A DNA stretch of 64,000 nt from Streptomyces aureus (GCF_000725495.1 NZ_KL647042.1:167588-231587); one strand, 5' to 3'. Positions 24,331 through 33,443 are shown, numbered from the stretch's first letter. Notes: generated by a model from the letters alone, not told the origin. Translations and numbers: made by a program.

Positions 24331-26055
24331 ATGTCCCCGCGTACGAACGACAACGCGACGCCGGACGCCGAGAAGGCCACACCCGCCGAGAACACCGCGG
24401 GGGCCGTGCCCGAGGAGAACACCACGGGGGTCGTCACCGACGAGAAGACGCCGGAGGCGGTGGCCGACGAGGACGCCACGGAGGCCGTGCCCGAGGAGCA
24501 GGCGGCCGAGGCCGTACCCGGGGAACGGGCCGCCGAGGCCGTTCCCGAGGGGCAGGCCGCCGAGGCCGTACCCGACGAGAACACCCCGCGGGACGTGCCC
24601 GACGAGCAGGTCGCGTCGGCCGGCGAGGGGGCCGCCGACGGACCGGCCTCCGAGGGCGACGGCGAGAGCCACGAGGACGAAGCCGATCCGCGGGTGGCCG
24701 CCGTGCGGCGGCTGTCGCGGTCGCAGCGTCGCTGGCGGGCCGCTCAACTCGGCTTCTGCGCCGCCGCGTTGGCCGTCGCCATGACCGCGGGCGCGGTGGT
24801 GCTCGGCGCGCTGCGGGACGGTGCGACGACCCCCGCCGTCGCGAACGTCTCCAACGGCGTGTCCCCCCAACTGCTCGCGAGCGGCGACCTCGACGCGAGC
24901 ATCCGCTCCATCCAGGCCCATCTCCGCACCCAGCCCAAGGACTTCGGCAGTTGGGCGACGCTGGGCCTCGCCTATGTCGAGCAGGCCCGCACCAAGGGCG
25001 ACCCCTCCCGCTACCCCCAGGCCCAGCAGGCGCTCGACCGCGCCCTGAAGCTGCGCCCCGGCTACGACCCGGCGCTCGCCGGACGGGCCGCGCTCGCCGC
25101 CGCCCGGCACGACTTCCCCGGCGCCCTGAAGTACGCGGACCTCGCCCTGAAGCAGAACCCGTACAGCGAACGCGCCCTGTCCTCCCGCATCGACGCGCTC
25201 GTCGAACTCGGCCGCTACGCCGAGGCGTCGAAGGCGGCCGACCTGGCGGACTCCCGGCGGCCCGGCGTCCCCGTCTTCACCCGGTACGCCTACGTCCACG
25301 AGCTGCGCGGCGACGTGAAGACGGCTCGCCGGGTGCTGGAGCAGGCCCTCTCCACCGCGACCAGCCGCGGCGACATCTCGTACGTCACCTCGGCACTCGG
25401 CCAACTGGCCTGGAACCAGGGCGACTACCACTCCGCGCTCACCTATTACGCGCGAGCCCTCGCCGCCGACGACAACTACCTGCCCGCCCTGGAGGGCCGG
25501 GCCCGTACCCAGGCGGCACTGGGCGACCGCGCGGCGGCGATCAAGGGAATGGAGCAGGTGGTCCAGCGCTACCCGCTGCCGCAGCCCCTGGTCGAACTCG
25601 GCGAGCTGTACGAGGCCCGGGGCGCGGCGGGCGACGAGAGCAAGGCCCACGACCAGTACACGCTGGTGAACGCCTGGATCTCCCTCGCCCACGCCTATGG
25701 CGTCAACGCCGACCTCGACACCGCGCTGGCCGCCGCCGACCACGGCGACCACAAGGCCGCGCTGACGGCGGCCCGGGCCGAGTGGGCCCGCCGGCACACC
25801 GTGCACACCGCCGACGCGCTCGGCTGGGCGCTGCACGTGTCGGGCCGGGACGCGGAGGCCCTGCCGTACGCCCGCCGGGCCACGGCGACGGGCTACCGCA
25901 ACGCCTCCTTCCTCTACCACCTCGGCGTCATCGAGCAGGCCACCGGCCACGCCGAACGGGGCCGCTCCGCGCTGAAGGCGGCCCTGGACCTGAACCCGGG
26001 CTTCTCACCGCTGGGCGCCCGCGAGGCCCGCAAGGCGCTGGAGGCCGCGAAGTGA
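24331..26055 (+). CDS. Tetratricopeptide-repeat membrane protein
   Basis: A 574-residue protein. The first 130 residues are acidic low-complexity sequence with repeats of the type AAEAVPEEQ. One transmembrane helix follows at about residues 138-160 (AQLGFCAAALAVAMTAGAVV). The rest consists of TPR-like helical hairpins (LGLAYVEQARTKGD, YPQAQQALDRALKLRPGYDP, YAEASKAADLADS, LGQLAWNQGDYHSALTYYAR, YEARGAAGDESKAHDQY). TPR proteins are interaction scaffolds; topology suggests the repeats lie outside the membrane. The stop overlaps the GTG start of the NicO transporter gene (GTGA), so the two are translationally coupled. Confidence 0.88.
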   Translation: MSPRTNDNATPDAEKATPAENTAGAVPEENTTGVVTDEKTPEAVADEDATEAVPEEQAAEAVPGERAAEAVPEGQAAEAVPDENTPRDVPDEQVASAGEGAADGPASEGDGESHEDEADPRVAAVRRLSRSQRRWRAAQLGFCAAALAVAMTAGAVVLGALRDGATTPAVANVSNGVSPQLLASGDLDASIRSIQAHLRTQPKDFGSWATLGLAYVEQARTKGDPSRYPQAQQALDRALKLRPGYDPALAGRAALAAARHDFPGALKYADLALKQNPYSERALSSRIDALVELGRYAEASKAADLADSRRPGVPVFTRYAYVHELRGDVKTARRVLEQALSTATSRGDISYVTSALGQLAWNQGDYHSALTYYARALAADDNYLPALEGRARTQAALGDRAAAIKGMEQVVQRYPLPQPLVELGELYEARGAAGDESKAHDQYTLVNAWISLAHAYGVNADLDTALAAADHGDHKAALTAARAEWARRHTVHTADALGWALHVSGRDAEALPYARRATATGYRNASFLYHLGVIEQATGHAERGRSALKAALDLNPGFSPLGAREARKALEAAK

Positions 26056-27950
26056 GGGCGCCCAGGTTCCTCGCCCTGTGCGGCACGGTCCTGACCGCCG
26101 CCTGCGCCCTCGTGCTGGGCCCGTCCGGGAACGCGAGCGCGCATCCGCTCGGGAACTTCACCGTCAACCGGTACGACGGACTCGTCGCCGCCCCGGGGCA
26201 GTTGCGCGTCGACCACGTGGAGGACCTGGCCGAGATCCCGGCCACCCAGGCCCAGCCGGACATCAAGCGGCTCGGCATGACCGACTGGGCCCGGCAGCGC
26301 TGCGCGACCGCGGCCCAGGGCAGCAAGGTCACGGTGGACGGGCAGGAGGTGACGCTGAACGTCGGCACGAGCCGGGCCCGGCTGCGGCCGGGACAGGCGG
26401 GACTGCACACCCTGCGCGTGGAGTGCCGGCTGACCGCTCCCCTGCCCTCCAAGGGCGCGGTCGCCGTGGGCTTCCACAGCGCGGGCGCCGATCACGGTCC
26501 CGGCTGGCGCGAGATCACCGCCCAGGGCGACCGGATGACGCTGGCCTCCTCGGACGTGCCGCGGAAGTCCGTGTCGTCCGAGCTCACCCGGTACCCCAAG
26601 GCGCTGCTCTCCTCTCCCGCCGACACGGCCACCGCCTCGCTGCGGATCCGCCCCGGCGGTCCGGCCCTCGTCGAGGAGCGGCCCGACGCCCCGGCCACCT
26701 CCGTGCTCCCGCGCGGCGCCGACCGCTGGACCCAGTACCTGAACGACCTGGTGGCCCGTCATCACCTCACCTTCGGCTTCGCCGCGCTGGCCCTGGTCAT
26801 CGCCGTCGGCCTGGGCGCGCTGCACGCGCTCGCCCCCGGCCACGGCAAGACCCTGATGGCCGCGACGGCGGCGGCGCGCGGGGGCCGGGCCCGGTTCAAG
26901 GACGTCCTGCCGCTGGCCGCCTCCGTGACGGTCACCCATACGCTCGGGGTCGTCGCGCTCGGCCTGCTCGTCACCGCGGGCTCGGCGGCGGCCCCCTCCG
27001 TGATCGCCTGGCTCGGCGTGTCCAGCGGCGTCCTCGTCACGGGGGCGGGCGTCACCCTGCTGCGCCGCGCCTGGCGCAACCGCCCGTCCGCACACGGACA
27101 CACCCACGACCACACCCATGATCACGCGCACGCCCGTGACCACGACGGTCACGACCACGCCCACGACCACGGGCACAGCCACGACCACGCGCACGACCAT
27201 GCTCACCCCCATGACCACGAGCACGGTGACGCGCACCCCCATGGTCACGAGCACAGTGCCGATCACGACCACGTGGACGCGGCACGCCCCCTGGTACTGG
27301 CCCACGCCACGGCATCCGCCGCGCCCACCGCTCCCACCGCGGCGGTGACGGCGACCGCGACCGCACCCCAGCCCCACACCCACGACCACCCGCACCCGCA
27401 CCCGCACCCGCACGACCACAGCCACGATCACGGACACGACCACGATCACGGGCACAGCCACGACGGGCACCACCAGCACGATCACGACCACGGGCACGCC
27501 CACAACCACGACCACCACACCCACGACCACGGCAAGGGCCGTGCCCCCCACTCCCCCACCCTCGAACACACCCACGGCGGCTTCACCCACACCCACGAGA
27601 TCGCGCCCACCGTCCGCGGCACGATCCTGCTCGGCTTCGCCGGCGGGCTCGTCCCCAGTCCCTCCGCGGTCGTCGTGCTCGTCGGGGCCGCGGCGCTCGG
27701 ACAGGCGTGGTTCGGCCTTCTTCTCGTGCTCGCCTACGGCGTCGGGCTCGCCCTGACGCTGACGGCGGCCGGCTTCGCCGTCGTCAAGCTCGGCAGCGGC
27801 GTGAACCGCGCGCTGGCCGGACGCCGGAGCTGGGCCGAGGGGCGCCTCGTGCTGCTGGTCCGCCGGACCGCTCCCCTCGGCTCGGCGCTGATCGTCGTCG
27901 TCCTCGGGGCCGGATTGGTGCTCAAGGGGGCGGCATCCGTACTCGGCTGA
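26052..27950 (+). CDS. NicO-family nickel/cobalt-type transporter with large extracellular domain and His-rich loop
   Basis: A 632-residue protein. A signal peptide ends near NASA, followed by HPLGNFTVNRYDGL and an extracytoplasmic beta-rich domain to about residue 230. The membrane part contains the family motif HALAPGHGKT (about residue 257) and a second conserved block GFAGGLVPSPSAVVVLVGA near the C-terminus. Between them is a loop of about 165 residues dominated by His-Asp and His-X pairs, a likely metal sink or sensor. NicO/RcnA proteins move Ni2+ or Co2+ across the membrane, and export is the better-supported direction for the His-rich type. It starts at GTG 26052, overlapping the TPR stop. 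Confidence 0.87.
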   Translation: MRAPRFLALCGTVLTAACALVLGPSGNASAHPLGNFTVNRYDGLVAAPGQLRVDHVEDLAEIPATQAQPDIKRLGMTDWARQRCATAAQGSKVTVDGQEVTLNVGTSRARLRPGQAGLHTLRVECRLTAPLPSKGAVAVGFHSAGADHGPGWREITAQGDRMTLASSDVPRKSVSSELTRYPKALLSSPADTATASLRIRPGGPALVEERPDAPATSVLPRGADRWTQYLNDLVARHHLTFGFAALALVIAVGLGALHALAPGHGKTLMAATAAARGGRARFKDVLPLAASVTVTHTLGVVALGLLVTAGSAAAPSVIAWLGVSSGVLVTGAGVTLLRRAWRNRPSAHGHTHDHTHDHAHARDHDGHDHAHDHGHSHDHAHDHAHPHDHEHGDAHPHGHEHSADHDHVDAARPLVLAHATASAAPTAPTAAVTATATAPQPHTHDHPHPHPHPHDHSHDHGHDHDHGHSHDGHHQHDHDHGHAHNHDHHTHDHGKGRAPHSPTLEHTHGGFTHTHEIAPTVRGTILLGFAGGLVPSPSAVVVLVGAAALGQAWFGLLLVLAYGVGLALTLTAAGFAVVKLGSGVNRALAGRRSWAEGRLVLLVRRTAPLGSALIVVVLGAGLVLKGAASVLG

Positions 27951-27995
27951 GCTACTTTTGGGGAGAAATCGCTCGTAAGCGAATGGGGGACGCAC

Positions 27996-29642
27996 GTGTC
28001 CGAAGGTCCGGGCAGTGAACGTGTGATCGCGGGGCGCTACCGGCTGCTGTCGCCCCTGGGCGAGGGCGGCATGGGCACGGTGTGGCGCGCCCGCGACGAG
28101 GTGCTGCAGCGCGAGGTCGCCGTGAAGGAGGTCCGCGCCCCGGCCGGGCTTCCCGACTCCGAGGTCGAGCGGATGTACGCGCGGCTGGAACGGGAGGCGT
28201 GGGCGGCGGCCCGAGTCGCCCACCGGAACGTGGTGACGGTCTACGACGTGGCCATGCAGGACGGCCGGCCCTGGATCGTGATGGAGCTGATCCGCGGCAT
28301 CGCGCTCTCCGACCAGCTGGACGCCGAGGGCCCGCTCGATCCGCGCCGCGCCGCGCACATCGGCGCCGAGGTGCTCGCCGCGCTGCGCGCCGCGCACGAG
28401 GCGGGCGTCCTGCACCGGGACGTCAAACCGGGCAACGTGCTGCTGGCGAACGACGGACGGGTCGTCCTGACGGACTTCGGCATCGCGACGGTCGAGGGCA
28501 CCTCCGCGCTGACCATGACGGGCGAGGTCATCGGATCGCCCGAGTTCCTCGCCCCGGAGCGGGCGCTCGGGCGCACCCCCGGGCCCGAGTCGGACCTGTG
28601 GTCGCTCGGGGTGCTGCTGTACGCGGCGGTCGAGGGCAACTCGCCCTTCCGGCAGCCGACTCCGCTGAGCACGCTCCGGGCCATCGTCGACGAACCGCTG
28701 CCGCCGGCCCGCCGCGCGGGCCCGCTCGGCCCCGTCATCGAGGGACTGCTCGCCAAGGACCCGGCCGAGCGCACGAGTGCCGCGGCGGCCGAGGACGAAC
28801 TGCGTGCGGTCGCGGGCGGCGGCACGGCGCCCACGCGCCCCCTGGGGGCCGCGGCCCTGCCCTCCGAGGCGCCGACGGTCGGGGCGTTCGGCCCCCCGTC
28901 GGCCTCGTCCCCGACCCCGCCCCAGGGGTTCGGTCCGCCCCACGCGACCGTGCCCACGCCCGCGCCCGCGCCCGCCGCCGAACCGGAGCGCAACCGCCGG
29001 GCGGCCGTCGCCCTGGTCGCGGGCCTGGTCGCACTGGCGCTGGCCCTCGGCGGGCTGACGTACGCCCTGCTCAACCACGACGGGGACTCCGGGAACACCG
29101 GGCGAGGGACCAGCAGCAGCGGGGGCACGGGCGCGACCGACGGGGGGACGGCCTCGGGCGGGCACACGAGCGAGAGCTCCACCGCCGGTGCGACCGGCGG
29201 CACGAGTCCCTCCAGCAGCGCTCCCGGGGGCGGGAGTTCGACCAGCGCCCCGCCGGCGCAGACCGTCCAGGTGACGCTCTCGGGCCACAACACCCACTAC
29301 ACGGGCTCCTGTCCGCCGCCGAGCGCGCAGGCTCCCTCGTTCACGGCGACGTTCACGGTGGGCCGGGTCCCGGCGGACGTGGAGTACCGCTGGGTGACGC
29401 GGGACGGGGAGGTGACCGATCCGAGCTGGAAGACGCTGTCGTTCCCGGCGGGCGGCGGCAGGACGCAGCAGAAGACGGTGGTGGCGACGACGTACGACAC
29501 GAGCGGGGAGTTCGCCAACTCGATCGCCGTGGAGGTGCGCAGTCCGGTGCGCGTGACGTCGAACTCCGTCGCGTTCACGATCACGTGTGTGACGGAGACC
29601 CCGACGGACGGGGCCTCCGCATCCGTGTCCGCCACTCCCTGA
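27996..29642 (+). CDS. Serine/threonine protein kinase, membrane-anchored
   Basis: A 548-residue kinase. The N-terminal kinase domain (about residues 14-270) has the glycine loop GEGGMG, invariant lysine in VAVKEV, catalytic loop HRDVKPGN, DFG in LTDFGIA and APE in LAPERA. A Pro/Ala linker and a transmembrane helix (about residues 335-353, AVALVAGLVALALALGG) follow. A Ser/Gly/Thr spacer then leads to an extracellular beta-rich domain with two cysteines (GSCPPP, ITCVTE). There are no PASTA repeats. GGGGGA precedes the GTG start, 45 bases after the NicO stop, so it may be cotranscribed. The extracellular domain presumably senses something; its ligand is unknown. Confidence 0.93.
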   Translation: MSEGPGSERVIAGRYRLLSPLGEGGMGTVWRARDEVLQREVAVKEVRAPAGLPDSEVERMYARLEREAWAAARVAHRNVVTVYDVAMQDGRPWIVMELIRGIALSDQLDAEGPLDPRRAAHIGAEVLAALRAAHEAGVLHRDVKPGNVLLANDGRVVLTDFGIATVEGTSALTMTGEVIGSPEFLAPERALGRTPGPESDLWSLGVLLYAAVEGNSPFRQPTPLSTLRAIVDEPLPPARRAGPLGPVIEGLLAKDPAERTSAAAAEDELRAVAGGGTAPTRPLGAAALPSEAPTVGAFGPPSASSPTPPQGFGPPHATVPTPAPAPAAEPERNRRAAVALVAGLVALALALGGLTYALLNHDGDSGNTGRGTSSSGGTGATDGGTASGGHTSESSTAGATGGTSPSSSAPGGGSSTSAPPAQTVQVTLSGHNTHYTGSCPPPSAQAPSFTATFTVGRVPADVEYRWVTRDGEVTDPSWKTLSFPAGGGRTQQKTVVATTYDTSGEFANSIAVEVRSPVRVTSNSVAFTITCVTETPTDGASASVSATP

Positions 29643-29657
29643 CGGGCCGGCGGTGTC

Positions 29658-29689
29658 CCTCGGCGGGGCGGGTGTCCTCCCCGCCGGGG
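29658..29689. terminator. Hairpin between convergent kinase and SGNH lipase genes
   Basis: CCTCGGCGGGG pairs with CCCCGCCGGGG (one mismatch) around a 10-nt loop, followed by gttgttctctc. Probable bidirectional terminator. Confidence 0.6.
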
Positions 29690-29729
29690 CGTTGTTCTCT
29701 CGAAGGGTTCCGGGGTGGGGGCCCGGAGG

Positions 29730-30536
29730 TCAGGCGGCTCCGGACAGGGCCGGCAGGTAGCCGCCGGACTGGCCGGCCGCGGTCGGGTGGTACGACACAC
29801 CGATGTCGAGCCAGTTCAGACTGTGCAGCCAGGCGCTGCCCGAGCAGATCTCGTGACCGGTGAAGTTGCCCCTGACGTCGGCGTACGAGAAGCCGTGGGC
29901 GGCGGCACGGGCGGCGATGGCGCTGTCCAGATAGTCGGCCGCGCCGTTGATGGCGGACCGCTCGGTCTCCGAGAGTCCGGTCAGGCAGCTGCCGCTGAGC
30001 TTGTAGAAGCGGGGGTAGCCGATGACGACCACGTGGGCGGCCGGGGCTTTGGCGCTGATCGCCGAGTAGACCGAGTCGAGCTTGCCGGGGAGCGTGGAGT
30101 CGACGTACGCCTTCGCCGTGGCGATGCGTGAGAGGCAGGTGCTCTCGGACTGCAGGACGCAGGTCGTCATGACGTCCGAGAAGCCGGCGTCGTTGCCTCC
30201 GATGGTGATCGAGACGAGGCCCGTGGAGGAGCTGAGCGGGCCGAGCTGATTCGCCGTGACATCACCCGTACGAGCGCCCGAGCAGGCGGTGAAGTCGAAC
30301 GACGAGGGTGAATGGGCGGCGTTCCAGAGGTAGGGGTACGCCTTCGTGCTGCGGTCGCAGGAGCCGCTGGAGCTGATGTAGCTGCCCGCGCCGACGCCGG
30401 ATGAGTAGGAGTCACCGAGCGCCACATAGCCGGTGGCGGCCGCGCTTTGCGCCTGAGCCGCGGCTGCCCCGGTGAGGGCGAGGCCGGCGGCCAGGAGGAG
30501 TGAGGTCATGTATGCCGAAAATCTGGGACGTCTCAT
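29730..30536 (-). CDS. Secreted SGNH/GDSL lipase-esterase
   Basis: A 268-residue secreted hydrolase. A signal peptide (YMTSLLLAAGLALTGAAAAQ) leads to block I GDSYSSG with the nucleophilic serine, the oxyanion residues in TACSGARTGDV and ITIGGNDAGF, and the catalytic His in VSYHPTAAG. Several cysteines (SGSCD, CSGA, TTCVL, STCLS, SGSCL, EICSG) could form three disulfides as in streptomycete SGNH lipases. GGGAGG before ATG 30536 sets the start. The enzyme would hydrolyse esters or lipids outside the cell. It closely resembles, from memory, the characterised S. coelicolor SGNH esterase-lipase. Confidence 0.92.
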   Translation of the reverse strand: MRRPRFSAYMTSLLLAAGLALTGAAAAQAQSAAATGYVALGDSYSSGVGAGSYISSSGSCDRSTKAYPYLWNAAHSPSSFDFTACSGARTGDVTANQLGPLSSSTGLVSITIGGNDAGFSDVMTTCVLQSESTCLSRIATAKAYVDSTLPGKLDSVYSAISAKAPAAHVVVIGYPRFYKLSGSCLTGLSETERSAINGAADYLDSAIAARAAAHGFSYADVRGNFTGHEICSGSAWLHSLNWLDIGVSYHPTAAGQSGGYLPALSGAA

Positions 30537-30856
30537 GGAACCTCCCTTTAGCAGGATCTCTGCCACAACTTTGGTAGCAGCTACGCGTGTTGACCGGAAG
30601 TGTCCATGCCAAGACTCTTATGCATCAAGAGAGGGATATGGCACTGTTCATCACATATTTCGTTACATGTCCATGTCGATTACGTGCCGGTCACATGACA
30701 GAGCGCGACAACTCGTCAACTCCCGCCCCACGCCGTCGAGTCGGCCGACGGCCGTCGCCGGTGCCCCGCGTCGGCGGCGACGGGACCGAGGGCGACATAC
30801 GCGACGCACCGTGGAAACCGGGTGCACGGGGCGCCTTGTTGACGGATCATGGCGAC
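30537..30856. promoter_or_regulatory. Divergent promoter region, lipase and AAA ATPase
   Basis: 320 bases with no credible gene and a relatively AT-rich core. A CTCTT/AAGAG inverted repeat with a 7-base spacer lies at 30615-30631, 79-95 bases upstream of the lipase start, and could bind a regulator. Confidence 0.4.
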
Positions 30857-31951
30857 ATGTCAGCGAACCCTCACGACGCTCTGCCGATCAGGCTCAACGT
30901 CGACGACAGCGACTCGCCGTCGGACGTCGTCGACGCGCTGTTCCTCGGTCGCTTCGCGACGGGCGAGCAGCCGCACTCGCACGCGGCGAACATCGACCGC
31001 GTGCGCTCCGGGGCCACCCTGCTCCCACCGGACGCCCGGGTGCTGCGCTCCGCGCGCGACGACGACCGCAGCGCCACCCTCGCCGAGGGGGACGGCTGGA
31101 CCCTGCTGGTGTCCCGCTGGAACCGCGGCGCCGACGTCACGGTGACCGCGACCACCGTCGAGCTGGCCGAGAAGGTGCTGAAGCAGGCCACGGAAGGCGC
31201 CGCGGACGAGCCCGAACCGCAGCCGGACAACGTCACGATGGGCTTCTGGTACGTCTCCCCGCGCCGGGGGCCGCACCGCACGACCCGGCAGATCTCTGCG
31301 GGCACCTGGGACGAGATCCGCCCCAACTACACGGCACCGGTCGCGGACGCGATGGACCGGCTGATGAAGACGACCCCGGAGGACATCGCGGGCCGGCTGC
31401 TGCTGCTCCACGGCCCGCCCGGCACCGGGAAGACCTCCGCCCTGCGCACGCTGGCCCGTTCCTGGCGCGACTGGTGCCAGGTGGACTGCGTGCTGGACCC
31501 CGAGCGGCTCTTCTCCGACGTCGGCTATCTGATGGACATCGCCATCGGCGAGGACGACGGCAACGGCAAGGGCCGCTGGCGTCTCCTGCTGCTGGAGGAC
31601 TGCGACGAACTGATCCGCGGCGAGGCCAAGCACACCGCGGGCCAGGCGCTGTCGCGGCTGCTCAACCTCACCGACGGACTGCTCGGCCAGGGCCGCAACG
31701 TCCTGGTGGGCGTCACCACCAACGAGGACCTGGAGCGCCTGCACCCCGCCGTCGTCCGCCCCGGCCGCTGCCTCGCCCGGATCGAGGTCGGTCCGCTCAC
31801 CCGCCGCGAGGCGGTGGGCTGGCTGGGCACCGAGGAGGGCGTCTCGCGCGAGGGCGCGACCCTCGCCGAGCTGTACGCGCTGCGCCGCGGGACGACCCCG
31901 ACCTCCGTGCCGGACCAGCGCGAGGGCGCGGACGCGGGCCTGTACCTGTGA
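30857..31951 (+). CDS. AAA-family ATPase with DUF5925-like N-terminal region
   Basis: A 364-residue protein. The N-terminal 165 residues (LPIRLNVDDSDSPSDVVDAL, GDGWTLLVSRWNRGADVTV) precede an AAA core with Walker A GPPGTGKTSALRTLA, Walker B LLLLEDCDEL, sensor-1 VLVGVTTNE and an arginine in AVVRPGRCLARIEV, which matches the FtsH/spastin type of AAA domain. The partner and remodelling substrate are unknown. The start at ATG 30857 is chosen because it begins the conserved sequence; the ribosome site is weak. The C-terminus ends GLYL. A GntR frame on the opposite strand overlaps the last 427 bases. Confidence 0.85.
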   Translation: MSANPHDALPIRLNVDDSDSPSDVVDALFLGRFATGEQPHSHAANIDRVRSGATLLPPDARVLRSARDDDRSATLAEGDGWTLLVSRWNRGADVTVTATTVELAEKVLKQATEGAADEPEPQPDNVTMGFWYVSPRRGPHRTTRQISAGTWDEIRPNYTAPVADAMDRLMKTTPEDIAGRLLLLHGPPGTGKTSALRTLARSWRDWCQVDCVLDPERLFSDVGYLMDIAIGEDDGNGKGRWRLLLLEDCDELIRGEAKHTAGQALSRLLNLTDGLLGQGRNVLVGVTTNEDLERLHPAVVRPGRCLARIEVGPLTRREAVGWLGTEEGVSREGATLAELYALRRGTTPTSVPDQREGADAGLYL

Positions 31952-32442
31952 CGGCTCCGGCCGGCGACCGCCGGATCGCTCGCGCCGGGGCCGGCGCGGT
32001 CGGCGCGGTCGGCGCGGTCGGCGCGGTCGGCGCGGTCGGCGCGGTCGGCGCGGTCGGCGCGGTCGGCGCGGTCGGCGCGGTCGGCGCGCGCCCGCAGCGC
32101 GTCGCGTACGGCGTCCAGCGCGGCGGACTCGGTCAGGCCGAGCCGTCGAGCACGCTCCGCGTAGGCCTGCGCGGCGGACGCGGCCTCCCGTGACGCCGCG
32201 TCACCGGCGGCGGCCACGAACGTCCCGTTGCGGCCCCGCGTCTCGATCACCCCGTCCGACTCCAGGGCCCGGTAGGCCTTGGCGACGGTGTTGGCCGCGA
32301 GCCCGAGCGACTCGGCCAGCCCTCGTACCGTGGGCAGCTTGTAGCCGACGGGCAGTGCGCCGGACCGGGCCTGCTCGGAAATCTGGGCGCGCACCTGCTC
32401 GTACGGCGCGGCCCCCTCTGCGATGCGGATCTTCAGGGTCAC
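31525..32442 (-). CDS. GntR (YtrA-type) regulator with RAD repeat and long antisense read-through
   Basis: The frame from GTG 32442 encodes 305 residues. The first 115 are an ordinary short YtrA-like GntR regulator (APYEQVRAQISEQARSGALP, LPTVRGLAESLGLAANTVAK, ESDGVIETRGRNGTFV, then a helical tail). Then come ten RAD tripeptides from a 9-bp repeat, and finally about 140 residues that are simply antisense to the AAA ATPase gene. Family members are usually 115-130 residues, so the native stop seems to have been lost or displaced by the repeat. Whether the tail is made is unknown. The start appears leaderless (GACAAT 6 bases upstream). It is divergent from a GNAT gene. Confidence 0.65.
   Translation of the reverse strand: MTLKIRIAEGAAPYEQVRAQISEQARSGALPVGYKLPTVRGLAESLGLAANTVAKAYRALESDGVIETRGRNGTFVAAAGDAASREAASAAQAYAERARRLGLTESAALDAVRDALRARADRADRADRADRADRADRADRADRADRADRAGPGASDPAVAGRSRHRYRPASAPSRWSGTEVGVVPRRSAYSSARVAPSRETPSSVPSQPTASRRVSGPTSIRARQRPGRTTAGCRRSRSSLVVTPTRTLRPWPSSPSVRLSSRDSAWPAVCLASPRISSSQSSSSRRRQRPLPLPSSSPMAMSIR
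31993..32082. repeat. 9-bp tandem repeat (GGCGCGGTC), ten copies
   Basis: Ten near-perfect units lie between the AAA ATPase stop (31951) and the GntR domain. On the minus strand each unit reads Arg-Ala-Asp in frame with GntR. Slippage in units of 9 would preserve the frame. Confidence 0.95.
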
Positions 32443-32513
32443 GCGGCGATTGTCCCGTACCCGCGCGAAAATGAGAGGCACCCGTCCACGGCGCCCGCGT
32501 AACGTGCGATCAC

Positions 32514-33443
32514 ATGACCGTGATCGTTCGCGAGCTGCGGCGCGGGGACCCGGCGGACGCCGCGGGGTTCGCGCGGATTCGCCGGCAGGCCCTCCCGTTC
32601 ATGCTCTTCACCCCCGAGTCCATCGCCTACTCGCTGGAACAGGCCCATCCCGACTCCCATTACCAGCCGCTGCTGGCGGAGGAGGACGGGGAACTGATCG
32701 GCACCGCGCAGGTGGCCATCGTCCACGACAGCCCGGAGCCCGGCCAGGGGAGCCTCAACATCTACGTGGACCCGGAACGGACCGGCCGCGGCGCGGGTTC
32801 GCTGCTGGCCCGCACCGCCGAGGAACGGTTGGCCGCCCTCGGCGCGACCCGGCTGCACTCCTGGGTGCTGGACGAGCCCCGCAACCGCGCCTTCGCCGAG
32901 AAGCGGGGCTATCGCGCGGCCCGCCCGGCGCACTTCCTCCGTCTCGACCTGGCGAACGGCACCCTGCCCCCGCTCCAGAGCCCGCCCGACGGCGTGGAAC
33001 TGCGCACCGGTGCCGACTTTGCGGACGACCCGCGGCCGCTGTTCCGGCTGGACGCGGAGACCCTGCTCGACGAACCCAGCGACATCGACCGGGAGTTCAC
33101 GGACTACGAGGCCTGGCTCACGGAGACCTGGCACGACCCGCTGCTGAGCCGGGAGCTGACGTCCGTCGTGCTCGTCGACGGCCGGCCTGCGGCGTTCAGC
33201 GCGGCCCGTACCGACGACGGCACCCGCTACGGCACCGTGATGACGGGCACCGCCCGCGCCTTCCGGGGCCGCGGCCTGGCCAAGCTCGCCAAGAACCACT
33301 CGTTGCACCGGGCCCGCGCCGCCGGGTTCACGGACGCGTTCACCGGCAACGACGCCGGCAACGGGCCGATGCTGGCGATCAACGAATGGTTCGGTTACGA
33401 AATCTGCGCAACGGAGGTGAACCATGTCCTCGACCTCGGCTGA
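32514..33443 (+). CDS. GNAT-family N-acetyltransferase, two-domain
   Basis: A 309-residue protein with two GNAT halves: the N-terminal one carries the acetyl-CoA site NIYVDPERTGRGAGSLLA, and the C-terminal one carries GTARAFRGRGLAKLAKNHSL. Such double-GNAT proteins acetylate small molecules or antibiotics, but the substrate is not evident. A TAACGT -10-like element ends 8 bases before the ATG and no ribosome site is present, so the transcript is probably leaderless. The 3' end overlaps the start of the DUF402 gene by 20 bases. Confidence 0.85.
   Translation: MTVIVRELRRGDPADAAGFARIRRQALPFMLFTPESIAYSLEQAHPDSHYQPLLAEEDGELIGTAQVAIVHDSPEPGQGSLNIYVDPERTGRGAGSLLARTAEERLAALGATRLHSWVLDEPRNRAFAEKRGYRAARPAHFLRLDLANGTLPPLQSPPDGVELRTGADFADDPRPLFRLDAETLLDEPSDIDREFTDYEAWLTETWHDPLLSRELTSVVLVDGRPAAFSAARTDDGTRYGTVMTGTARAFRGRGLAKLAKNHSLHRARAAGFTDAFTGNDAGNGPMLAINEWFGYEICATEVNHVLDLG

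Noticed and set aside
27090..27590. Possible separate small His-rich protein genes in the NicO loop
   Set aside because: The His codons are in frame with the NicO membrane parts on both sides, so the run is a loop of that protein.
25914..29297. An 1127-codon minus-strand frame opposite NicO and the kinase
   Set aside because: Both plus-strand genes carry complete family motifs; the valine/histidine-rich stretch is just the complement of the His-rich loop.
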